Positions 6,591 through 12,900 of a stretch of DNA of 20,981 nucleotides are shown one piece after another. The DNA is taken from contig CAYWKM010000031.1 in NCBI GenBank assembly GCA_964459165.1, positions 1 to 20,981 on the forward strand. Reading direction: 5' to 3'. The notes under the pieces are model-generated. The model had not been told where the DNA came from, searched no databases, and saw only the letters and a list, made by a program, of their open reading frames with translations. Origin of the DNA: RGIG4074 sp964459165 (GTDB lineage Bacteria > Bacillota > Clostridia > Christensenellales > Borkfalkiaceae). The position numbers were made by a program, and so were the translations under genes. Each line of letters opens with the position of its first letter. Within the stretch, counting starts at the first letter, position 1.

Positions 6591-8166
6591 TTCCTTCGAC
6601 GATATCGAGATATTCGTCATAGGTGCAATTTTTATCGAATACTTTGCTTCCCTCGATTTCGATGATACGATTTGCGACGGTGTTCATCAGCTCCTGATCG
6701 TGCGAGGTTAAAAGCATACACCCCTTGAACGCCGTAAGACCGTTGTTGAGCGAAGTGATCGATTCGAGGTCGAGGTGATTGGTGGGCTCGTCGAGAATGA
6801 GGAAATTTCCTCCTTCGAGCATCATCTTTGCCAACATACATCTGACCTTTTCCCCTCCGCTGAGAACTTTGGCGTGTTTTAACGCCTCTTCTCCGGAAAA
6901 GAGCATTCTTCCGAGCCAACCTCTGAGGTACTCCTCGTAATGATCCTTCGAGAACTGCGAGAGCCATTCCACGAGAGATAAATCGCAACCGTCGAAGAAT
7001 TCGGAATTGTTCGTGGGAAAATAGGAAACCGTGATCGTTTTTCCCCAACGGACGCTCCCTTCGTCCGGCTGCGCCTTGCCCGTCAAAATATCGTAAAGCA
7101 TGGTAACGGTCGTGCTCTTTTCGGAAACGACGCCGATCTTTTCACCCTTTTGAACGGTAAAGGAAAGATTTTCAAAATATCCCTTTTTGGTAAGTCCTTC
7201 GACGAAAAGAATGTCGTTGCCGATCTCTCTTTCGAACTTGAAATCCACAAAGGGATATTTTCTCAAAGACGGCTTGAAATCGTTGATCGTGAGCTTTTCG
7301 AGTTCCTTTTTTCTCGCCGTAGCCTGTTTGGATTTGGACGCATTCGCCGAAAAACGGGCGATAAATTCCTGCAATTCCTTCGCTCTCTGCTCGGACTTCT
7401 TGTTCTGCTCCTTTTGCTGTCGGGCGATCAGCTGACTGGTCTGATACCAAAAATCGTAATTTCCGACGTACATATTGATTTTTCCGTAGTCTACATCGCA
7501 GATATTCGTGCAGACCTTGTTCAGAAAATGCCGGTTATGCGATACGATGATGATCGTATTTTCAAAATCCATCAGCTTATTTTCCAACCATCTTACCGTC
7601 TTGATATCGAGGTCGTTGGTAGGCTCGTCCAAAAGAAGCACGTCGGGGTTGCCGAATAACGCCTGTGCGAGCAGCACGCGCACCTTTTGCTTACCGTCGA
7701 GCTCCGCCATCGTCTTTTCATGAAGAGCGAGAGGAATATCCAACTCCATAAGGAGCTGCTGCGCCTCCGTCTCGGCGTCGTACCCGCCCATTTCGGCAAA
7801 TTCTCCTTCGAGCTCGGCGGCTCTCACGCCGTCCTCCTCCGAAAAATCCGGCTTCATATAAAGGGAATCCTTTTCGTCCATTACCTCGACGAGCCTTTTA
7901 TACCCTCTCATGACGGTGCGGATGACCGTTTCAAAATCGTAAGCGTTGTGGTTTTGCTGCAATACGGACATTCGCTCGTTTTTATCGAGCGTCACGTCGC
8001 CCTTGTTCGGTTCGGTTTCTCCCGAGAGGACTCTCAAAAAGGTGGACTTCCCCGCCCCGTTCGCCCCGATGATCCCGTAGCAATTTCCTTTCGTAAATTT
8101 TAAATTTACATCCTCGAAAAGTTTTTTCCCTCCGAACTGTAAACTGACGTTGTTTACCTGCAACAT
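6586..8166 (-). CDS. ykpA: ABC-F family ATPase, YkpA/YbiT-like
   Basis: This 526-residue protein has two fused nucleotide-binding domains and no membrane segments, the layout of ABC-F ribosome-associated ATPases. NBD1 has a perfect Walker A (GANGAGKST, 34-42), a degenerate signature (ELDGKQ, 155-160) and LLLDEPTNDLD with Glu181. A basic linker (about 240-300) contains RFSANASKSKQATARKKELEK, the part that contacts tRNA or rRNA in this family. NBD2 has a normal signature (LSGGEK, 435-440) and LILDEPTNHLD with Glu460, but its Walker A is GVVSEKSTTVTML, with the usual GxGKS/T absent. From memory B. subtilis YkpA is similar over its whole length and also lacks a canonical second Walker A. It is preceded by its own promoter. 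Resistance to a ribosomal antibiotic is not implied. Confidence 0.92.
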   Translation of the reverse strand: MLQVNNVSLQFGGKKLFEDVNLKFTKGNCYGIIGANGAGKSTFLRVLSGETEPNKGDVTLDKNERMSVLQQNHNAYDFETVIRTVMRGYKRLVEVMDEKDSLYMKPDFSEEDGVRAAELEGEFAEMGGYDAETEAQQLLMELDIPLALHEKTMAELDGKQKVRVLLAQALFGNPDVLLLDEPTNDLDIKTVRWLENKLMDFENTIIIVSHNRHFLNKVCTNICDVDYGKINMYVGNYDFWYQTSQLIARQQKEQNKKSEQRAKELQEFIARFSANASKSKQATARKKELEKLTINDFKPSLRKYPFVDFKFEREIGNDILFVEGLTKKGYFENLSFTVQKGEKIGVVSEKSTTVTMLYDILTGKAQPDEGSVRWGKTITVSYFPTNNSEFFDGCDLSLVEWLSQFSKDHYEEYLRGWLGRMLFSGEEALKHAKVLSGGEKVRCMLAKMMLEGGNFLILDEPTNHLDLESITSLNNGLTAFKGCMLLTSHDQELMNTVANRIIEIEGSKVFDKNCTYDEYLDIVEGK

Positions 8167-8225
8167 TTTTATCGATTCTCCGTTTTCTAATGGTTTCCTT
8201 TACTCTTTTGCCCAAAGCGCTATCA

Positions 8226-8242
8226 AGAGCGGGTACCGCTCT
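8226..8242 (-). other. Hairpin in the ABC-F leader
   Basis: A 7-bp perfect inverted repeat (AGAGCGG / CCGCTCT) with a 3-base loop begins about 11 bases into the predicted ykpA transcript and ends about 60 bases before its ATG. No T-tract follows, so it is not a terminator by itself. It may only protect the 5' end. Confidence 0.4.
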
Positions 8243-8259
8243 CTTCGCGCATTTGCTTT

Positions 8260-8288
8260 ATTATACCATAGCGGGGAAATAATGGCAA
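8260..8288 (-). promoter_or_regulatory. Extended -10 promoter of the ABC-F gene
   Basis: On the minus strand, TTGCCA (8283-8288), a 17-base spacer and TATAAT (8260-8265) preceded by TGG form an extended -10 element. The predicted leader is about 85 bases and holds the hairpin at 8226-8242. The promoter lies just downstream of the ABC permease stop codon, so ykpA is an independent unit. Confidence 0.85.
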
Positions 8289-8310
8289 ATAAAACAGTGG
8301 AGAAAAGCCG

Positions 8311-9906
8311 TTAAAAGTCCTCGATTTTCCGAATTTTCTCTTCCGCAAACAACATCAGAATCATATACGCGACGACCGCGAAACCGATATTGAGAACGGC
8401 AAGAACGACGGCGGCGAGGACGGCGTTGACGAACGCCGAACCGACGGAGAAGCCGACAAAGGCGATCGTAAGACCGAAATCGACGAGCATGGAAACGACG
8501 ACGGCGGCGGAGTTTTTCACGACCTCTTGTTCGTTTATCCATTTCAATTTATAGTAATTCAGATTGATGAGAAGCCCCGTACAGCTCGCGCCCCAAATGT
8601 AAAAGAGAGGCGTTACGACGATGAGGACGCTCACGACTGCGTTCGGCTTGCAAAAGACGATGCAAAGAACCGAGGCGACGACGGAAAAGATTCCTAAAAT
8701 GAGTTCCGACAGACAGAGCTTTACCCGAACGAGCGTCTTATAAGCAATCGGAAGCGTCTTGATCAGCCAAAAGCTTCTTCCCTCCATCGATATGGAAATG
8801 GAAGCGGGCGTCGCTATCCCTATCGCAAAGATGATAACGAGCGTTCCGGCAAAGGCGTATTCGCCGAGCCATTGTCCCATTTCCGCGTCCTCAACGCCGG
8901 AAAAAGAGAATCCCATGAAAAGGACGAGCGCGATAGCGCAAATTCCGGAAACCATGGTATTGATACAATACAATTTCGAAGAAAAATACCGCTTGATCTC
9001 ATGGCGGAAGAGAGCGGAAAACAATCCCTTCCGTCGCAAATCCCTCTTTACATATTTTACGGAGCTTGCCGCGCTGTTCGCGAGCGCGTATACGATATCG
9101 AACATTTTAGCGATAAACGCGACGGCAACCGCGAGCGCGACGACGTTCGTCCCGATAAACGCGAGATACCAAAGAGGATTTTTCGTAAAGGCGTACTCGA
9201 CAAAGAGAAGAGTGGGATTGAGATATTCAAGCGCCCCGAATCCCGTAAAGGCGACTTCCCCCGTACCCTCGTCCATAATGCCGGCGATTCCTCCGCCCGT
9301 GTAGAAAGAGCAGGCAAAAATGAGGATAAAGAAAGCGATATAAAAAATAATGGAAAGAAAATTACCGATTTTCGTCCGATCGGCAACGAGCGCCACGAAT
9401 ATGCCGAGAACGCAGCCGATGATGACGGGAAGCCCGGGAATCAGAAGCGTAAGGACGATCGACGAGAGAAAATAGAAAATATTCCCGCTGAAAACGGCGG
9501 CGATGACGCCGTTCGGCAACATCAAAACCGCCGCATAAAGAAGCTCGATCAGATACATGCCGATAATTTTTGACCCGACGATCTCGCTCTTTTTCAAGGG
9601 CATACTGCGAAGCATTTCGTAATCCTTCGAAACGTAGATGCTCTTAGTCCTTACCGCGGAAGTAAAAAGAACCAAAAAAGAGGCGACGCCGCCGATAGCG
9701 ACCGTCGAGTGAACGGGATCGAGCTCCCCTTCGAGACAAATCATGACGAAAGAAAGATTATAAAACGACGAAAACACGACGGCGACGACGCCGACGATGA
9801 TTAAAAGAGCTAAAAACGAAATCGTCCTTCCTCTGTTCTCTTTGAACTGCCGCGTATCGAGCGATTCGCGCAAATTGGTCTTTACGAGGGTAAATAGATT
9901 GCTCAT
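8311..9906 (-). CDS. ABC transporter permease (ABC-2-like, multi-spanning)
   Basis: This 531-residue very hydrophobic protein has about 10-12 predicted membrane segments in two halves separated by a basic cytoplasmic stretch (about residues 275-310: KYVKRDLRRKGLFSALFRHE). No Walker motifs are present. Its ATG overlaps the ATPase stop codon by four bases (ATGA), so the two are translationally coupled and should form one transporter. The sequence type resembles putative ABC-2 exporters of Bacillota that export unknown compounds or remodel the envelope. The substrate is unknown. No terminator with a good T-tract was found between its stop and the ykpA promoter. Confidence 0.82.
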   Translation of the reverse strand: MSNLFTLVKTNLRESLDTRQFKENRGRTISFLALLIIVGVVAVVFSSFYNLSFVMICLEGELDPVHSTVAIGGVASFLVLFTSAVRTKSIYVSKDYEMLRSMPLKKSEIVGSKIIGMYLIELLYAAVLMLPNGVIAAVFSGNIFYFLSSIVLTLLIPGLPVIIGCVLGIFVALVADRTKIGNFLSIIFYIAFFILIFACSFYTGGGIAGIMDEGTGEVAFTGFGALEYLNPTLLFVEYAFTKNPLWYLAFIGTNVVALAVAVAFIAKMFDIVYALANSAASSVKYVKRDLRRKGLFSALFRHEIKRYFSSKLYCINTMVSGICAIALVLFMGFSFSGVEDAEMGQWLGEYAFAGTLVIIFAIGIATPASISISMEGRSFWLIKTLPIAYKTLVRVKLCLSELILGIFSVVASVLCIVFCKPNAVVSVLIVVTPLFYIWGASCTGLLINLNYYKLKWINEQEVVKNSAAVVVSMLVDFGLTIAFVGFSVGSAFVNAVLAAVVLAVLNIGFAVVAYMILMLFAEEKIRKIEDF

Positions 9907-10607
9907 TCGAATAATTCAAGGAAGATCTCTTCGAGAGAAGAATCGCCCTTTACTTCCTCCGTTACGCCGCTGACGACGATTTTTCCGTTTTTGATGATAG
10001 CGATCTTATTGCAGAGCTTTTCGACGACTTCGAGCACATGAGAAGAAAAGAAGATCATCGCCCCCTCCGCGCAGAACTCCTTCATCACCTCTTTCAGATC
10101 GTGCGAAGCCTTAGGATCCAACCCTACAAACGGCTCGTCGAGAATGAGAAGCTTGGGCTTGTGCACGAGCGCGGCGATCAAAGCGATTTTCTGCTTCATG
10201 CCGTGAGAATACGTTTTAATGGGATCGGCAAGTTTTTCCTCGATTCCGAACATGACCGCATATTTATGGACGAGCTCGTTCTTTTCTTTTCCGACGCCGT
10301 AAACGTTGCATACGAAGTCAATGTAACCGATTCCCGAAAGATGTTCGTATAAATCGGGATTATCCGGTACGTAGGCCGTCTTTCTTTTGCATTCGAGCTC
10401 GTTTTTACGAACGGAAACGCCGTCGAACAAAATATCGCCCTCATAATCGTGAATCCCCACGATACATTTGATCGTCGTGGACTTTCCCGCGCCGTTGGGA
10501 CCGATAAAACCGTAGATATCCCCGTCCTCGATCGTCAGATTGATATCGTCGATCGCCTTCGTCTGCGATTTACGATAAGTTTTACTTACATTCCTTAATT
10601 CAAGCAT
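9903..10607 (-). CDS. ABC transporter ATP-binding protein
   Basis: This 234-residue single NBD has Walker A GPNGAGKST, signature YSHGMKQK, and Walker B LLILDEPFVGLD followed by an H-loop FSSHVLEVVEKL. The SHGMKQ signature and overall length are typical of CcmA/NatA-type exporter ATPases that pair with ABC-2 permeases. An upstream in-frame start at 10685 adds 26 unrelated residues. The ATG at 10607 follows AGGAGAG (10613-10619) and begins with the usual MLELRNVSKTY, so it is preferred. No separate promoter is seen in the roughly 105 bases before it, so it is probably transcribed with the ribbon-helix-helix and SPFH genes. Confidence 0.92.
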   Translation of the reverse strand: MLELRNVSKTYRKSQTKAIDDINLTIEDGDIYGFIGPNGAGKSTTIKCIVGIHDYEGDILFDGVSVRKNELECKRKTAYVPDNPDLYEHLSGIGYIDFVCNVYGVGKEKNELVHKYAVMFGIEEKLADPIKTYSHGMKQKIALIAALVHKPKLLILDEPFVGLDPKASHDLKEVMKEFCAEGAMIFFSSHVLEVVEKLCNKIAIIKNGKIVVSGVTEEVKGDSSLEEIFLELFE

Positions 10608-10712
10608 AAATTCTCTCCTAAATTGATAGATCGATTCCCCGCATGCGCCGTACGCCGAACAATGCCGAAAATCTGCCGCAAGCAAAAAAAATGAACGCGG
10701 AAAAAGGGCGGA

Positions 10713-10901
10713 TTACTCTTCCTTGTCTCCGCCTTTGCCTTTCCTCCTTTTTACCGCCAAGGTTAAAAGATATTCGATTTGTCCGTTGAGCGAACGGAAG
10801 TCGTCCTCCGCCCAAGCGGACAAGTCGTCGAATAAGGTCTTCGATATCCTTAAAGGCACCTGCTTTCTTTCGTTGTTCTTATCGTTGCCTTTTTCGTTCA
10901 T
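10713..10901 (-). CDS. Arc-type ribbon-helix-helix DNA-binding protein
   Basis: This 62-residue protein has a charged N-terminus, then KQVPLRIS (about 13-20) forming the DNA-contacting beta-strand. Helix A follows (KTLFDDLSAWAEDD), a turn with Arg-Ser, and helix B SLNGQIEYLLTLAVKRRK. The SLNGQIEYLL stretch is characteristic of Arc/MetJ-fold proteins of the Arc family. Such proteins bind as dimers of dimers to tandem half-sites about one helical turn apart. The gene lies 24 bases after the SPFH stop and has a poor Shine-Dalgarno, so it probably depends on translation of the upstream gene. Its likely target is the paired palindrome at the SPFH promoter (inference). Confidence 0.82.
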   Translation of the reverse strand: MNEKGNDKNNERKQVPLRISKTLFDDLSAWAEDDFRSLNGQIEYLLTLAVKRRKGKGGDKEE

Positions 10902-10925
10902 TTCTTATTGACCGGCGCAGCCTTA

Positions 10926-11912
10926 TCAATACAGCGAACCGCTGTTCACGATGGGCTGCGCGTCCTTATTTCCGCAGAGCACGACCAAAAGATTGGAAAC
11001 CATTTGCGCCTTCCTCTCGTCGTCGAGCTCGACGATATTATTTTCCGAAAGCTTTCTTAAAGCCATGTCTACCATGCTGACCGCTCCGTCTACGATTTTC
11101 TGCCTTGCCGCAATGATGGCGGCGGCCTGCTGACGTTGGAGCATCGCCGCCGCGATTTCGGGCGCATAGGCTAAATTGGTGATCCGCGCGTCGATGATTT
11201 CGAGTCCGGCGAGATCTACCCTCGTCTGCAACTCCTTCTTTAACATGTCGGCAATTTCCTGCGAAGAACCCCGCAAGGACTTTTCGTCTCCCTTGTCCGA
11301 AACGTCGTAAGGGTACTGACGGGCGATCTCGCGGATCGCGCTGTCGCATTGCGTCGATACATAAGTGACGTAATTTTCCACGCTGAATACGGCCTTCGCC
11401 GCGTTTCTCACCTTCCATATGACCATCACGCCGATTTCGATGGGATTTCCCTCGAGATCGTTTACCTTCTGTTTTTCGTTGTTCAGCGTCTGCGCCTTTA
11501 ACGAAACCTTCTTTTTCGCCCCTTCCGATCCGGATGATTTCCCTTTTTCCGTCGAAGCGACAACCTGCTCCTTCGCCGTATTGAACGCCGTCAAAAAGGG
11601 ATTGACGAAATAGAATCCGTCGGTATTTACCGTGCCGTAATATTTTCCGAAAAGCGTAAATACGTAAGCCTCGTTGGGGGAAAGCACCTTATACCCTGCC
11701 GCCATAACGATCGACAAAATCAAAACGACGCCGCTTGCGACGACGAGAACGCTTCCCGCCGTTTGGGAAATTCTTCCGTCGTCCATTCCTTGAGCCCCGA
11801 AGACGATAGCCAAGACGGCGGCGATAACGACGACGAGATGGAGGATGAGAATCCCGCCCGCTTTTTTCGGATGAAGAATTTTTTCTTCAATGACTTCTTT
11901 TGTTTCTTCCAT
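10926..11912 (-). CDS. SPFH/Band 7 (prohibitin-homology) membrane protein
   Basis: This 328-residue protein has two N-terminal transmembrane helices (about 18-40 and 52-73) followed by an SPFH domain (about 75-290). The domain includes SPNEAYVFTLFGKYYGTVNTDGFYFVNPF and, near the end, the alanine-rich coiled region AAAMLQRQQAAAIIAARQKIVDGAV. A Lys/Ser-rich insert lies at about 118-140. SPFH proteins assemble into large membrane rings and organise microdomains or protect membrane proteases. Next on the same strand are the ribbon-helix-helix gene and the ABC exporter pair. Its perfect promoter with tandem palindromes suggests strong but repressible expression. The Shine-Dalgarno (GGAG, about 14 bases from the ATG) is unusually far away. 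Confidence 0.92.
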   Translation of the reverse strand: MEETKEVIEEKILHPKKAGGILILHLVVVIAAVLAIVFGAQGMDDGRISQTAGSVLVVASGVVLILSIVMAAGYKVLSPNEAYVFTLFGKYYGTVNTDGFYFVNPFLTAFNTAKEQVVASTEKGKSSGSEGAKKKVSLKAQTLNNEKQKVNDLEGNPIEIGVMVIWKVRNAAKAVFSVENYVTYVSTQCDSAIREIARQYPYDVSDKGDEKSLRGSSQEIADMLKKELQTRVDLAGLEIIDARITNLAYAPEIAAAMLQRQQAAAIIAARQKIVDGAVSMVDMALRKLSENNIVELDDERKAQMVSNLLVVLCGNKDAQPIVNSGSLY

Positions 11913-11943
11913 ATACCCGATACCTGCTCCTATTTTTATTTTT

Positions 11944-11962
11944 TGATATCAAATTGATATCA
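11944..11962 (-). promoter_or_regulatory. Candidate operator: two TGATATCA palindromes
   Basis: Two identical self-complementary octamers (11944-11951 and 11955-11962) are separated by 3 bases, so their centres are 11 bp apart, about one helical turn. The second touches the -10 box and the first covers the predicted transcript start region. A bound protein would block polymerase. The geometry fits the tandem half-sites of Arc-type ribbon-helix-helix dimers, one of which is encoded downstream in the same unit. That link is inference. Confidence 0.65.
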
Positions 11963-11990
11963 TTATAATTCATCGTTTGCCTTTTGTCAA
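11962..11990 (-). promoter_or_regulatory. Perfect consensus sigma-A promoter of the SPFH unit
   Basis: On the minus strand, TTGACA (11985-11990), a 17-base spacer and TATAAT (11962-11967) predict a transcript start near 11955 and a leader of about 43 bases to the ATG at 11912. Confidence 0.92.
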
Positions 11991-12002
11991 GACTTTTTTA
12001 AA

Positions 12003-12034
12003 AAAAATCCCCGTCTTCAACAAAAAAACGAGGA
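12003..12034 (-). terminator. Intrinsic terminator after the two-TM protein gene
   Basis: On the minus strand, TCCTCG (12029-12034) pairs with CGGGGA (12008-12013), including one G-T pair, and is followed by a run of eight T. It separates the small membrane protein gene from the SPFH promoter. Confidence 0.65.
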
Positions 12035-12042
12035 ATTTATTT

Positions 12043-12690
12043 TTATAAAATTTTTTTCGCCGTTTTCGCCAGCGTTTTTTCGTGCACGGGATTGATCTTT
12101 CCGTTCTCAACCAAAAGAAAATCGACCGTTCCCGCCTTTTTATCGGGATAATCGGCGGTCAGCGTCGCCTTATCGACGAGGAGTCCCCCTCTGATCGCTT
12201 CGTCAAAATATACCAAAAGCGCTTTGGCGAAGCATTGATAAAACTGAATGTCGCCCTCTTCAAGGCTTACAAATTCGTCGAAGTTGAGGCGGAGAATACG
12301 GTTGGGTTCTTTTCTTTCGAAAAGGGAAAAATTCTTTCCGTTTTTATGTCTGAATACAAGCTCGGCGGTAAGAGGAAGATTCAGAGAGAGATTCTTCTTT
12401 TCCTTTATCTCCTCGTATTGCCTCTGTATGAGAGCTTTTTTTACCGCTCCGCGCACGGCGAGGAAATAGCTCCAAAACGCAAGCTCGAACAGGACGACGC
12501 ATACGATGATGATGAAAGCGGCAAGCTTGGTTCCCTCGAACAATCCCGTATCGTCGCCCGCACCGGCAGAGAGGAATATCGCCACGACGAGAAGCAACAA
12601 CGGAAGGAACGTTAAAGCAGAGCCCGCCTTATGAACGGCTTTATCGCGAGCAAAAAGCCCGACGTATTTTTTTGAATCAAATTTTTTCAT
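12043..12690 (-). CDS. Hypothetical membrane protein with two TM segments
   Basis: This 215-residue protein has two hydrophobic segments (about 23-43 and 56-80), followed by a soluble C-terminal part of roughly 130 residues. I recognise no family. The C-terminal part contains LTAELVFRHKNGKNFSLFERKEPNRILRL-like alternating strands, which suggest a small beta-rich domain (inference), and a Lys-rich end. An in-frame ATG at 12768 lies at the predicted transcript start and cannot be used. The ATG at 12690 has AGAGG at 5 bases. It is a single-gene unit with its own promoter and terminator. Confidence 0.7.
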   Translation of the reverse strand: MKKFDSKKYVGLFARDKAVHKAGSALTFLPLLLLVVAIFLSAGAGDDTGLFEGTKLAAFIIIVCVVLFELAFWSYFLAVRGAVKKALIQRQYEEIKEKKNLSLNLPLTAELVFRHKNGKNFSLFERKEPNRILRLNFDEFVSLEEGDIQFYQCFAKALLVYFDEAIRGGLLVDKATLTADYPDKKAGTVDFLLVENGKINPVHEKTLAKTAKKIL

Positions 12691-12714
12691 AATCGCCTCT
12701 TTTCTTTTTATACG

Positions 12715-12739
12715 GCAGACGAAGCCCTGCGGGGTCTGC
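12715..12739 (-). other. Nested hairpin in the leader of the two-TM protein gene
   Basis: Arms GCAGAC (12715-12720) and GTCTGC (12734-12739) enclose a second small stem, CCC/GGG (12725-12727 and 12731-12733). It lies between the transcript start and the start codon at 12690. No T-tract follows. It does not match a riboswitch I know. Confidence 0.35.
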
Positions 12740-12773
12740 TTTCTTTCAACGCTTATCCCGTCGTTCATGCCGT

Positions 12774-12802
12774 ATTATATCATATCGACCCTTCTTTGAC
12801 AA
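12774..12802 (-). promoter_or_regulatory. Promoter of the two-TM protein gene
   Basis: On the minus strand, TTGTCA (12797-12802), a 17-base spacer and TATAAT (12774-12779) predict a start near 12767 and a leader of about 77 bases. Confidence 0.85.
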
Positions 12803-12861
12803 CCGATTGGGCGCAATTTGTTTTTCGTCGATTTTTCCCGAATCGCATGAGCGCCTCCGAT

Positions 12862-12900
12862 AAAAGGAGAGCCGCCGAATATCGGCGACTCTTGCTTTTT
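12862..12900. terminator. Bidirectional terminator after GH51
   Basis: A 10-bp stem with one G-T pair (arms 12869-12878 and 12882-12891) has a 3-base ATA loop. It lies directly after the GH51 stop codon. The minus-strand tail is TCCTTTTAT, and the plus-strand tail is TTGCTTTTTTA. Confidence 0.75.

Noticed and set aside
10608..10712. Possible promoter or terminator between the RHH and ABC ATPase genes
   Set aside because: No -35/-10 pair with reasonable spacing was found, and the only stem (CCGC/GCGG) is 4 bp with a long loop.
12690..12768. Longer start for the two-TM protein at 12768
   Set aside because: That ATG lies at the predicted transcript start, while the ATG at 12690 has a proper ribosome binding site.
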